Below are positions 17,675 to 25,284 of a stretch of 32,319 nt of DNA, piece after piece. A program made the position numbers and the translations under genes. This stretch comes from Halomonas sp. GTDB taxonomy: Bacteria; Pseudomonadota; Gammaproteobacteria; Pseudomonadales; Halomonadaceae. The notes under the pieces are model-generated. The model made no database searches, was not told where the DNA came from, and worked only from the letters and a program-made list of their open reading frames with translations. The stretch is taken from contig NZ_JAKDUR010000024.1 in the NCBI RefSeq assembly GCF_030457605.1, forward strand, positions 1 through 32,319, read 5' to 3'. The first letter of the stretch is position 1. Every line of letters begins with the position of its first letter.

Positions 17675-18446
17675 AATTCCCGCCGGCGAGCGCGCCGGCC
17701 GTGTGATCGTCATTTCCCGCAACAGGATTGCGCCGGCGCCCCTTGCCGGTGACGAAGCGACGCTGATACCACTTCAGCCGTGGCAGCGTTGGGACGATAC
17801 CATGCAACCGCTTTGCTATTGGCAGGATGAACCGGTGGCCCTGGCATTAACGGATGTACCCCATGACAGCTGGATTGACGGACGCCAATGGATGGCCGAG
17901 CTGTCCAGCCGCTGGTTCAGTCTGTTGTCAACGGCGTTGCAGGTGGGAGCCTGGCTGCAAAACCATCAGTTCTGTGGCCGTTGCGGGGCTCGTGCCACCA
18001 AGCTTGCCGCGGAGTTTGCCATGCACTGCCACGCCTGTGGTCATCGCAACTATCCGCGCATTTCGCCGTGCATCATTACGCTGGTGACCTGCGGCGAGGC
18101 GATGTTGCTGGGGCGCAGTCCGCGCTTTCGGCCGGGGCAGTACTCCACGCTTGCGGGGTTTATCGAGCCGGGCGAGTCTGCCGAAGAAGCCGTGCACCGA
18201 GAGGTCTATGAAGAGGTGGGCGTACACATCGATAACCTGCGCTATTACCAAAGCCAGGCCTGGCCTTTTCCGCATTCGCTGATGCTGGGTTTTTTTGCCG
18301 AAGCGACCACCCGGCGTATTCGTATTGATGAAAACGAAATCAGCGACGCGGCCTGGTTTTCACCGCGTCAGCTTCCGGGACTGCCGCAACCTTATTCCAT
18401 CGCTCGTGAGCTGATCGAAGTGCATCTGGCCAAGTGGCGCCGCTGA
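17661..18446 (+). CDS. nudC: NAD+ diphosphatase NudC (Nudix hydrolase, zinc-binding)
   Basis: This protein of about 261 residues has a four-cysteine zinc site (Cys105, Cys108, Cys123, Cys126; FCGRCG and CHACGH). A complete Nudix box follows (residues 166-188, starting GFIEPGE and ending REVYEEVGV), then the NADH-pyrophosphatase signature just after it. That signature reads SQAWPFPHS (198-206), whereas the usual form is SQPWPFP-x-S. NudC hydrolyses NAD(H) to NMN(H) and AMP, and removes NAD caps from RNA. The start is ATG at 17661, eight bases after GGAGGGTGAGG and inside the dnaQ end. The upstream ATG at 17577 lies deep in dnaQ and is unlikely. Confidence 0.94.
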   Translation: MLRREIPAGERAGRVIVISRNRIAPAPLAGDEATLIPLQPWQRWDDTMQPLCYWQDEPVALALTDVPHDSWIDGRQWMAELSSRWFSLLSTALQVGAWLQNHQFCGRCGARATKLAAEFAMHCHACGHRNYPRISPCIITLVTCGEAMLLGRSPRFRPGQYSTLAGFIEPGESAEEAVHREVYEEVGVHIDNLRYYQSQAWPFPHSLMLGFFAEATTRRIRIDENEISDAAWFSPRQLPGLPQPYSIARELIEVHLAKWRR

Positions 18447-18467
18447 AGCTGGCGCATGGCCAAAAAC

Positions 18468-18779
18468 TCACGACCCGGGAAACAGCGCGCTGAGCCGCGT
18501 CGCCAGCATTACGTTGCCCGTGGCCTTGAGCCTGCCGCTCATGAAGGCGCTCATGCCGTTGATTTCGCCACGCATGAGGCCTTTCAGCGTGTCGCTTGAA
18601 AGGCTCAGGCTAACGGAAGGGTCATCGTGCTCGCCTTCACGAACGTCCAGTGAGCCGTCATCGATGCGCAGGTAATAGTCACCGAGGTCGGAGAAATGAA
18701 ACTGGAACACTTCGTGCATATGGCGGGCCGCGTCCGGATCAAAGCGTGCCTGCAGTTTTTCAAGCGTTGTGGACGACAT
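18468..18779 (-). CDS. SCP2 sterol-binding domain protein
   Basis: This small, soluble 103-residue protein is entirely one SCP2-like lipid-binding domain. Recognisable pieces are FQFHFSDLGDYYLRIDDGSL, the DPSVSLSLSSDTLKGLMRGEING segment typical of the family, and the closing FMSGRLKATGNVMLATRLSALF. Such stand-alone bacterial SCP2 proteins bind hydrophobic ligands; no defined pathway role is known for this type. It is convergent with nudC and divergent from sohB. Confidence 0.88.
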   Translation of the reverse strand: MSSTTLEKLQARFDPDAARHMHEVFQFHFSDLGDYYLRIDDGSLDVREGEHDDPSVSLSLSSDTLKGLMRGEINGMSAFMSGRLKATGNVMLATRLSALFPGS

Positions 18780-18892
18780 GGTGGGCTCTCTTTGGCTGGA
18801 GCGTGGCGGTAGTCATATTAGCGTAACATCACTGGCCGCATGAGCGGTAAACGGCGCGCGACGTTTCGAGCGCCAATACGAGGAGAAAGCAA

Positions 18893-19957
18893 GTGGGTGA
18901 CTGGATCATCAATATTGTCACGTTTTTCATGCAGGCGGTCATTATCATCGGGCTGACAGGACTTGTCGTCCTGCTGTTGCGGCGTAAAAAAAGCGGCCAC
19001 GATGACGGCCTGACACTCCATATTGAAGCGCTTAACGAGCAGCGCCAACAGCGTCATCGCCAGCTGGACATGGCGGGCAAGGAATCCAGACAGCGTAAAA
19101 AATGGCTGCACGTACTGTGCCCCGGGCGCAAGGCGGGCCGTGATGGAAAGAAAACGAGTAAAAAGCAGCCAGAAGACAATGCGGAGCAGGGCAAACAGCC
19201 GCGTGTCTGGGTCCTGGATTTTTATGGTGATATCAAGGCGTCGGCTACCGGTCACTTTGCCGAAGAAGTATCTGCCGTTATTGATGTAGCGAGCGCCGAT
19301 GACGAAGTGGTCGTGCGGCTGGAATCCGGTGGCGGCCTGGTGCATGCCTATGGCCTTGCTGCGGCCGAGCTTGAGCGGCTGGCGGCAGCCGGACTTGAGA
19401 CGACCGTGTGTATCGACAAGGTGGCAGCCAGCGGTGGCTATCTGATGGCATGTACTGCCGGCCATATCAAGGCCGCCCCTTTTGCTGTTCTCGGCTCCAT
19501 TGGTGTCGTCGCCCAGGTGCCTAACGTGCATCGTTTGCTCAAGCGCCATGACATTGACGTGGAGCTTCTGACTGCGGGCAAGTACAAGCGTACGCTGACC
19601 GTGCTGGGAGAAAATACCGCAGAAGGGCGCGAGAAATTCCTCGACGATCTGGAAAACACCCACCGTCTGTTCAAGGACTATGTATCCTGGCATCGGCCCA
19701 CCGTGGACATCGAGATGCTGGCCACCGGCGAGATCTGGTACGGTAGCGAAGCGCTGGGGCATTGCCTGATCGATAGTGTGCAGACCAGCGAAGCGTATCT
19801 GGTTGAGCGGATGCAGCAGGCGCGCGTATTCAGCGTTTGGCTGGAAGCGCCCCAAAGTCTTGGAGACAGGCTCGGCATCGCATTTTCTGCCGGCATTGAA
19901 CGTGCGGGAACCAAAGCACTGGGAGCGCTGGAAGCGGCCCGCTGGCAGAAGCACTGA
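18893..19957 (+). CDS. sohB: Inner-membrane serine protease SohB (peptidase family S49)
   Basis: This 354-residue protein has one N-terminal membrane helix (about residues 5-29), a charged linker rich in Lys/Gln/Glu (about 45-103), and an S49 protease domain facing the periplasm. Catalytic Ser180 lies in DKVAASGGYLMAC, and the dyad lysine lies in the TAGKYKRTLT segment (residues 228-232). The VRLESGGGLVHAYGLAA and VLGSIGVVAQVPNV segments are also typical of SohB. It belongs to the signal-peptide-peptidase SppA group. The start codon is GTG at 18893 with GAGGAG upstream. It stands alone and converges on the HlyU-like gene. Confidence 0.94.
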   Translation: MGDWIINIVTFFMQAVIIIGLTGLVVLLLRRKKSGHDDGLTLHIEALNEQRQQRHRQLDMAGKESRQRKKWLHVLCPGRKAGRDGKKTSKKQPEDNAEQGKQPRVWVLDFYGDIKASATGHFAEEVSAVIDVASADDEVVVRLESGGGLVHAYGLAAAELERLAAAGLETTVCIDKVAASGGYLMACTAGHIKAAPFAVLGSIGVVAQVPNVHRLLKRHDIDVELLTAGKYKRTLTVLGENTAEGREKFLDDLENTHRLFKDYVSWHRPTVDIEMLATGEIWYGSEALGHCLIDSVQTSEAYLVERMQQARVFSVWLEAPQSLGDRLGIAFSAGIERAGTKALGALEAARWQKH

Positions 19958-19979
19958 ACCGCTGCCAGAGCCGCAACGG

Positions 19980-20297
19980 CTACTCGCTGGTTTCAGCCAA
20001 TGCCTGAATAACGGCTTTCACGGTCTGGCTTGAAAGCGAATAATAGATCGTCTGTGAATCGCGTCGGGTGGTGACGAGCGCCTGCTGGCGCAGGATGGCC
20101 AAATGCTGGGAAAGCGCTGACTGGCTAAGGTCAAGACGCTGGTTGAGCTGGGTGACCGAAAGCTCCTGTTCAGCGAGCAGGCAAAGTATATGCAGCCGCT
20201 TGGCGTTGGCCATGGCCTTCAGTAGCTGGGCGCTGGCGCCAATAGAGCTGGCGTTATTATCCAGCAGGTGCTCAGCGGCGCGATGAAAGCTGGGCAT
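19980..20297 (-). CDS. ArsR-family transcriptional regulator, HlyU-like
   Basis: This 105-residue winged-helix repressor has the core KAMANAKRLHILCLLAEQELSVTQLN, the recognition helix region LSQSALSQHLAILR, and a wing with TTRRDSQTIYYSLSS. The pattern is close to Vibrio HlyU and E. coli YgaV. It lacks the ELCVCDL metal site of arsenic sensors, so metal sensing is unlikely. HlyU/YgaV-type proteins respond to oxidants or reactive sulfur through a cysteine pair. Here only one cysteine is present (Cys39, equivalent to the first HlyU cysteine) and the C-terminal one is missing. AGGAG lies six bases before the ATG. The regulated gene is not evident from neighbours. Confidence 0.85.
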   Translation of the reverse strand: MPSFHRAAEHLLDNNASSIGASAQLLKAMANAKRLHILCLLAEQELSVTQLNQRLDLSQSALSQHLAILRQQALVTTRRDSQTIYYSLSSQTVKAVIQALAETSE

Positions 20298-20457
20298 ATT
20301 GTGCTCCTGGTATAGTGTGCTTTTTTGTTTGGATGATGGCTGACATCACTGGTGTCGGCATCTGCGACTCCTGTTGTAAAGCCGTTCAGCTCTGGGTGCA
20401 GATGCGGCACTTTCAATGATTTAATTTTCCGTAAATTAGTGCGTCTTGTCTAAAGCG

Positions 20458-20473
20458 GATTAAACGATTAATC
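20458..20473. promoter_or_regulatory. 16-bp dyad GATTAA-N4-TTAATC, operator candidate
   Basis: This perfect 6-4-6 inverted repeat sits in an AT-rich patch (about 20415-20485) of the 360-base gap between the HlyU-like gene and yhhQ. Its size suits a dimeric winged-helix repressor, and it lies about 160 bases upstream of the regulator start. Binding is inference. The rest of 20298-20570 shows no other recognisable element. Confidence 0.3.
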
Positions 20474-20556
20474 AATGATTTTTCAACGGCTGAAGAAGGT
20501 TCAATGCGCGTTTTCTCGATTTCTGCCAGTGATAAACAAGGGTGTACGTGCCGCGG

Positions 20557-20585
20557 CTTTTTTTCGTCCCGGCGTTGCGTATAAT
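20557..20585 (+). promoter_or_regulatory. Promoter candidate for yhhQ leader
   Basis: A perfect TATAAT -10 box lies at 20580-20585, with only a T-rich, weak -35 (about 20557-20563). Transcription would start near 20592, giving a leader of about 66 bases that contains the riboswitch candidate and nothing more. Confidence 0.55.
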
Positions 20586-20604
20586 GCCTGCGCCGCCCGG
20601 TGCG

Positions 20605-20652
20605 GGCAGGAGGGTTCCCTCACCCCTCCGTTCTTTTCACCAAAAAGGATCC
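20605..20652 (+). promoter_or_regulatory. Probable preQ1-I riboswitch controlling yhhQ
   Basis: The P1 stem is GGAGG (20609-20613) paired with CCTCC (20625-20629). It encloses a loop with GTTC and TCACC, matching the preQ1-I plan of a short stem, a GUUC segment, a CACCC segment, and an A-rich tail that folds back as a pseudoknot. The tail CACCAAAAAGGA contains the ribosome site (AAGGA, 20645-20649) eight bases before the yhhQ ATG. Ligand binding would therefore be expected to block translation. The downstream gene imports queuosine precursors, which fits. The assignment is by eye and not by covariance search. Confidence 0.8.
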
Positions 20653-20657
20653 TGACC

Positions 20658-21326
20658 ATGTTTGTCCTGACCGACCTTCAATACCGCCGCTGCCTGTTTC
20701 TCATGGTGGTGTTTCATATCTCCATCATTGCTGCAAGCAACTATCTGGTGCAGCTTCCCTTCACGCTGTTTGGTCTGCATACGACCTGGGGCGCGTTCAG
20801 CTTTCCGTTTATTTTTCTGGCAACCGACCTCACGGTCAGGCTGTTTGGTAAAGAGCCGGCCCGTGCGATTATCTTGCGCGTCATGTTGCCCGCACTGGTG
20901 GTGTCGTACGTGGTTTCGGTGATATTCCCTCGGGGTGAATATGCCGGGGTTGCTGCGTTGGGGGAGTGGAATACCTTTGTGGCACGTATTGCGCTTGCCA
21001 GCTTCCTGGCGTACGTGATCGGCCAGCTGCTTGACGTGCAGGTATTCAATCGTTTGCGCCGGCTGGTGTGGTGGGTTGCACCGGTATGCTCCACGGTGAT
21101 CGGCAATTTTGCCGATACGATCGCGTTTTTCTTTACCGCCTTTTATCAAAGTCCGGATGCGTTCATGGCGGCCAACTGGCTGGAAATAGCCCTGGTGGAT
21201 TACGCCATCAAACTGAGCATCAGCCTGCTGTTCTTCCTGCCATTGTATGGCGTTCTGCTGGCCTGGCTGATGCGCCGGCTGATGGTATGGACAGGTGATA
21301 CCGACACGGCTCCCCGTACCGCCTGA
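20658..21326 (+). CDS. yhhQ: Queuosine-precursor transporter YhhQ (VUT/ECF-like)
   Basis: This 222-residue inner-membrane protein has about six helices and belongs to the YhhQ/PF02592 family, which takes up 7-cyano-7-deazaguanine and preQ1 for queuosine synthesis in tRNA. Features are FHISIIAASNYLVQLPF, TWGAFSFPFIFLATDLTVRLFGK (the family hallmark with FLATDLTVR), and CSTVIGNFADTIAFFFTAF. The start is ATG at 20658, just after the riboswitch tail. An in-frame ATG at 20475 would translate the leader itself and can be dismissed. Regulation by preQ1 through the leader is likely. Confidence 0.95.
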   Translation: MFVLTDLQYRRCLFLMVVFHISIIAASNYLVQLPFTLFGLHTTWGAFSFPFIFLATDLTVRLFGKEPARAIILRVMLPALVVSYVVSVIFPRGEYAGVAALGEWNTFVARIALASFLAYVIGQLLDVQVFNRLRRLVWWVAPVCSTVIGNFADTIAFFFTAFYQSPDAFMAANWLEIALVDYAIKLSISLLFFLPLYGVLLAWLMRRLMVWTGDTDTAPRTA

Positions 21327-21409
21327 GGTGAATGCCGGGGCTCAAGCCGCTGCTCCTGATCCGGGCCTGTTGCCGAGTTCTTTGCCATGAAAAAATACAG
21401 GAGCCTTTT

Positions 21410-22219
21410 ATGCCGTCCTTGTCTGAGCATTCTCCGCTTGAGCTTTATTGTCTTGATAGCGGTGCCGTTGACAGTGGCGAACTGCCGCTGATTATTATTC
21501 ACGGCCTTTTGGGCAGCGCGGATAACTGGCGCTCGCATATCCGGGCGTGGCGCCAGAAGCGTCGGGTGATCGCAGTGGATCTGCGCAATCATGGGCGCTC
21601 ACCTCATGCTGACGGCATGAGCTACGCCGCCATGAGTGATGATGTGCTGGCGCTGATGGACAGGCTCCATCTTGATCGCGCTCATGTGCTGGGGCATTCC
21701 ATGGGGGGCAAGGTAGCCATGAGCCTTGCACGGCTTGCGCCTGAGCGGGTCGCTTCACTATTGGTCGCCGATATTGCCCCGGTGGCGTATAGCCACGGTC
21801 ATGACGAAATTTTTGCGGCCATGCGCGAGGTTCAGAACGGCTGGCCGGTTGATCGTCGTGAGGCGGATGCACTGCTGGCACGCCATATCGATTCGCGTGC
21901 GGTGCGGTTATTTCTGGCCACGAATCTCCAGCGGGGCGAGGGGCAGCTGACGTTACGTGTTGGGCTTGATCAGATCATCGATGGTTATCCTGACATCATC
22001 GCGCCGCCGGCAGGAGAAGCGGCGTACAACGGCCCCTGCATGGTGCTGCGCGGCGCTGATTCCGACTATGTGCAGGACGCTATGCTACCGACCCTGCGCG
22101 AGATGCTGCCCAAAGCACGGATCATCACGCTGAAGGACGCTGGCCACTGGTTGCATGCTGACCAGCCTGATGCCTTTAGCCAGGCAGTCGCGACCTTCAT
22201 CGAGGCGCATCCCGGCTAG
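21410..22219 (+). CDS. ybfF: Alpha/beta-hydrolase, YbfF-type esterase
   Basis: This cytoplasmic hydrolase of 269 residues carries the oxyanion segment IIIHGLLGSADNW, the nucleophile Ser97 in VLGHSMGGKVAMSLA, an acid near residue 218 (LRGADSDYV) and the catalytic His246 in DAGHWLHADQP. The HGLLGSADNWRS start and VDLRNHGRSPH strand are typical of YbfF, an acyl-CoA/ester hydrolase with promiscuous activity in E. coli. The start is ATG at 21410 with AGGAG six bases upstream; the longer in-frame ATG at 21332 overlaps nothing but lacks such a site. It may be co-transcribed with yhhQ. Confidence 0.9.
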   Translation: MPSLSEHSPLELYCLDSGAVDSGELPLIIIHGLLGSADNWRSHIRAWRQKRRVIAVDLRNHGRSPHADGMSYAAMSDDVLALMDRLHLDRAHVLGHSMGGKVAMSLARLAPERVASLLVADIAPVAYSHGHDEIFAAMREVQNGWPVDRREADALLARHIDSRAVRLFLATNLQRGEGQLTLRVGLDQIIDGYPDIIAPPAGEAAYNGPCMVLRGADSDYVQDAMLPTLREMLPKARIITLKDAGHWLHADQPDAFSQAVATFIEAHPG

Positions 22220-22256
22220 TGTGGGTGGTGCGTTGATGATCGCGAAAGGGTTATCG

Positions 22257-23381
22257 CTAAAGGGCATGAGGATCCACGGCCAGGCTGCTGACCGGTAGCG
22301 CTGTCTGGATGATGCCGCGCTGCTGTAAAAACGCTTCCATGCGCTGATAGCGCCGGGTATCAACCGCACCCGGGCGTAATGTCAGCCGCCGTACGATGCC
22401 CGGCCAGGCATCAGCGTTGGCGCTGTTATCCAGCACAGGGTAAGCCTCGGTCAGAGTATTCCAGGCGCGATCAGGGTGCTCCACAATCCAGCGCGCCGCA
22501 TTTTCCAGGGCAATGACAAGGTGCTGCCAGGTTTGCTTGCGCTGCTTCAGCTGGTCACCATTGACCATGAGTATCAGTCCGTCGTGGCCGGGCAGACCCA
22601 GCTCGGCATACGTCACTACGCTGGAGCCGATGCCATCGGTAGCCAGCTGGGCGGGCAGCGCGTTATAAAACCCATCGGCCAGCACGCCAATATTCCCTTC
22701 CTGCAGGTTTCGCTCGCCATCGTAATGCACGTTACGCGGCGTTATGTAGTCGTCTGTTTGACGTACGCTCTCGGGTACCAATAACGGCACGATAAGCTCG
22801 GCACCTTCGCGAGTGGCATAGCCGTACTTGCGAGTTGCCAGCGCTGTATGGTTTTCCGGTGCGGTATCGCCGGCAACAATGACGGCGTTGAGGGACGTTT
22901 CCATCAGCGTGGCAATGCGAATCAGGCCGGCATCGTCATGATTGTTCAAATGTAATAGCGGCTGCCGGGTCAGTGCGGCATCCACCTCACCGGCGGTCAG
23001 CAGCTTGGCGGGTAACGACGGATCCGCCGGTGGCTTGAGCATCACGTCAAGCCCCTGTTCCTGATAAAGTCCACGTAGTTGGGCAATCAACAGTGGCGCG
23101 TGCTGCGGGCTTAAAAACCAGTCGAGCATGAGGGTGAGAGGTTCCATCGGCGGCGGGCTTAGTGGCTCCGGCAGGGAAATGGCCGTACTGGGTGCCTTGA
23201 TCACGACCTGTTCGGCAGGCCAAAGCCCTTCTGGAACCTGTACCTCGGTATCCAGCGTCAATACGCTGGTGGTGTTGTCCGTGGCAGAGGGGGTGTCGGG
23301 TGCCGCAGGCTGGGCGCCGGCTCCTGCGCTACAGAGCCAGAGTAACAGGCATAGCGTAAAGCCGAGTCGATATCGCAACAT
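22257..23381 (-). CDS. Periplasmic substrate-binding protein, THI5/NMT1-like (orphan)
   Basis: The protein has about 374 residues. The signal peptide is MLRYRLGFTLCLLLWLCSAGAGA, with the start at ATG 23381 (GAGAG about eight bases upstream; ATG 23402 lacks a site). A variable, Pro/Thr-rich stretch of about 60 residues follows. The binding-protein domain then begins LTLMLDWFLSPQHAPLLIAQLRGLYQEQGLDV, matching the LDWxxxxxHAPLYVA pattern of NMT1/THI5-like proteins, which bind pyrimidine, aliphatic sulfonate or related ligands. No permease or ATPase lies nearby. The ligand cannot be named; a thiamine-precursor (HMP-type) role is possible but unsupported by context. Confidence 0.8.
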   Translation of the reverse strand: MLRYRLGFTLCLLLWLCSAGAGAQPAAPDTPSATDNTTSVLTLDTEVQVPEGLWPAEQVVIKAPSTAISLPEPLSPPPMEPLTLMLDWFLSPQHAPLLIAQLRGLYQEQGLDVMLKPPADPSLPAKLLTAGEVDAALTRQPLLHLNNHDDAGLIRIATLMETSLNAVIVAGDTAPENHTALATRKYGYATREGAELIVPLLVPESVRQTDDYITPRNVHYDGERNLQEGNIGVLADGFYNALPAQLATDGIGSSVVTYAELGLPGHDGLILMVNGDQLKQRKQTWQHLVIALENAARWIVEHPDRAWNTLTEAYPVLDNSANADAWPGIVRRLTLRPGAVDTRRYQRMEAFLQQRGIIQTALPVSSLAVDPHAL

Positions 23382-23429
23382 AATGAAAGCTCTCGATGTC
23401 ATGAGAGAAGTGTAGCCGCATCGTAAATG

Positions 23430-23463
23430 GCCTGGCTAGTTCGGCATTAAACGTCTGCCAGGC
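23430..23463. promoter_or_regulatory. Inverted repeat GCCTGGC-N20-GCCAGGC in divergent intergenic region
   Basis: Two perfectly complementary 7-base arms (23430-23436 and 23457-23463) lie between the divergent binding-protein and antiporter genes. It could be an operator or an mRNA hairpin; no partner regulator is evident. Confidence 0.25.
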
Positions 23464-23532
23464 AATAAGTCACGGTAAACGCAGGGTCTGCATGTCATAA
23501 TAGTCAAGGCAATGCGGTTGAGATGGAGAATC

Positions 23533-25239
23533 ATGGACGCACTTTATACCTTCTTTCTATTGGGCGGCGGCTTGATGACGCTAAGCATTCTGGCCAGCCG
23601 CTTGTCATCGCTTTTTGGCCTCCCGCTTTTGCTGATTTTTCTGGGACTGGGCATGCTTGCCGGTGAAGAGGGGATTCTCGGCATCCAGTTTGATGATTAT
23701 TCGGTAGCGTTTGTTGTCGGCCATCTGGCACTTGCCATGATTTTGTTGGATGGCGGCTTGCGCACGCGGCTGAAAACGTTCCGTGTGGGATTTAAGCCGG
23801 CGTTGCTTCTGGCTACGTTCGGGGTGCTGGTGACCAGCGCCATTGTCGGTGCCATCGCCATGCTGATCTTTGACCTGTCGCTGGTCCAGGGGCTGCTGGT
23901 CGGCGCGATCGTGGGCTCGACTGATGCTGCTGCGGTATTTTCCATGCTCAGCGGGCGCGGCGTTAATCTCAATGAGCGGGTAGGGGCAACGCTTGAAATC
24001 GAATCGGGCACCAACGACCCGATGGCGATTTTCCTGACGCTCATGCTGGTCGAAATACTGATGGGAGATATTGGCGGCGTTACCGAAACGGTGCTGTTTT
24101 TTATCTCCCAGTTTGGTATTGGGCTAGCCGTGGGCGTGGGTGGCGGTTGGGTCAGTGCCAAACTGCTGCGCTGGCTGGATCTGGCGCCCGGGCTTTATTC
24201 CATGCTGGCGCTGGCACTTGGTTTCAGCGTTTTTGGCTTGACCAGTGTACTGGGTGGTAGCGGATTTCTGGCGATTTATCTTGCTGGGCTGATGATCGGC
24301 AACCAGCCGGGACGCCATCTCAGCTGCATTTTACCTGTTCATGATGGTCTGGCATGGCTAAGCCAGATTGGCCTGTTTCTGGTATTGGGCCTGCTGGTCA
24401 CCCCAAGCCAGCTGTGGGAAGTGGCGTTGCCGGCGTCTATAGTCGCTCTGGCTCTGATCTTTGTGGCGCGTCCCATTGCGGTTTTCGCGGTGATTAAGCC
24501 GTTTTTCAAGTTTCGCACCCGTGAAGTGCTTTTTATTGCCTGGGTCGGGTTAAGAGGGGCGGTCCCCATTGTGCTGGCCATTTTTCCGCTGATCGGGGGC
24601 GTGGAAAATGCAGCGCTATATTTCAACGTGGCATTTGCCGTGGTGCTTATGTCGCTGCTGATACAGGGCGGGTCGCTTGCCTGGGTGGCGCGCTGGATGA
24701 AAGTGGAGATTCCCAATGGCACCACGCCCAACCGCCGTGGGCCGCTGGGCATTCTGCCGGAAAATGATTTCGAAATGTTTGTTTATGAAGTAGAAAACCA
24801 GGATCTCGATGATGTGCCCATTCGTCTGCTGCGGTTTCCTTCCGGCGCACTGATTTCATCACTGTTTCGCAAGCGAGCCATGCTGCATCCCAAGGGTAAT
24901 ACGCGATTGAAAATCGGCGATATACTCTGCGTGATCGGGCGTGAAGAAGATATCGTGGCGCTTAACCGGCTGTTTAACGGTGATGCCAAGCTCAAGCAGG
25001 AGCGGGCATTCTTTGGTGCCTTTACTCTTGAAGGCAGTGCTCAAATGCAGGACGTGGCTGAGGCCTATGGACTGACGTTAAGTTCAGACACACCGGGCAT
25101 GACATTGGGCGAATTCATGGCGCTGCGAGTTGGTGGGCATCCGGTTGTTGGGGATGACGTGGACTGGCACGGTATTCAATGGGTAGTCAGCGAAATGGAG
25201 GGCAATATGATCACCCGGGTGGGGCTACGACTTTACTAA
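23533..25239 (+). CDS. nhaP2: K+/H+ antiporter, NhaP2/CvrA type (CPA1) with C-terminal RCK_C domain
   Basis: This protein of about 568 residues has an N-terminal CPA1 exchanger domain of about 12-13 helices, with the ion-binding region EIESGTNDPMAIFLTLMLVE containing the ND pair. The cytoplasmic tail has a TrkA-C/RCK_C domain (about residues 410-480, FPSGALISSLFRKRA and GDILCVIGREEDI) and a CorC/HlyC-like end. This architecture is that of NhaP2/CvrA potassium/proton antiporters, which protect against high cytoplasmic K+ and help pH and osmotic balance. GGAG precedes ATG 23533; an ATG at 23512 is weaker. The tRNA-Ser promoter begins only six bases after its stop. Confidence 0.92.
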   Translation: MDALYTFFLLGGGLMTLSILASRLSSLFGLPLLLIFLGLGMLAGEEGILGIQFDDYSVAFVVGHLALAMILLDGGLRTRLKTFRVGFKPALLLATFGVLVTSAIVGAIAMLIFDLSLVQGLLVGAIVGSTDAAAVFSMLSGRGVNLNERVGATLEIESGTNDPMAIFLTLMLVEILMGDIGGVTETVLFFISQFGIGLAVGVGGGWVSAKLLRWLDLAPGLYSMLALALGFSVFGLTSVLGGSGFLAIYLAGLMIGNQPGRHLSCILPVHDGLAWLSQIGLFLVLGLLVTPSQLWEVALPASIVALALIFVARPIAVFAVIKPFFKFRTREVLFIAWVGLRGAVPIVLAIFPLIGGVENAALYFNVAFAVVLMSLLIQGGSLAWVARWMKVEIPNGTTPNRRGPLGILPENDFEMFVYEVENQDLDDVPIRLLRFPSGALISSLFRKRAMLHPKGNTRLKIGDILCVIGREEDIVALNRLFNGDAKLKQERAFFGAFTLEGSAQMQDVAEAYGLTLSSDTPGMTLGEFMALRVGGHPVVGDDVDWHGIQWVVSEMEGNMITRVGLRLY

Positions 25240-25244
25240 AGGCG

Positions 25245-25272
25245 TTGACTTCCAAAGGAAAGCTGGTAAGAT
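25245..25272 (+). promoter_or_regulatory. Promoter of tRNA-Ser
   Basis: TTGACT (25245-25250) and TAAGAT (25267-25272) are separated by 16 bases. Initiation near 25279 would give a 5' leader of only about six bases before the mature tRNA. Confidence 0.65.
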
Positions 25273-25284
25273 GCTCACCAAGTC

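Noticed and set aside
16625..17722. 365-residue open frame on the minus strand across rnhA and dnaQ
   Set aside because: It lies opposite two genes with every catalytic residue present, has no recognisable domain, and is explained by high G+C content.
18818..19954. 378-residue open frame on the minus strand opposite sohB
   Set aside because: The sohB reading has complete catalytic motifs and a proper ribosome site; the opposite frame shows no family features.
20475..20657. N-terminal extension of yhhQ in the same frame
   Set aside because: It would translate through the promoter and riboswitch leader; the family begins at the ATG at 20658, which has an AAGGA site.
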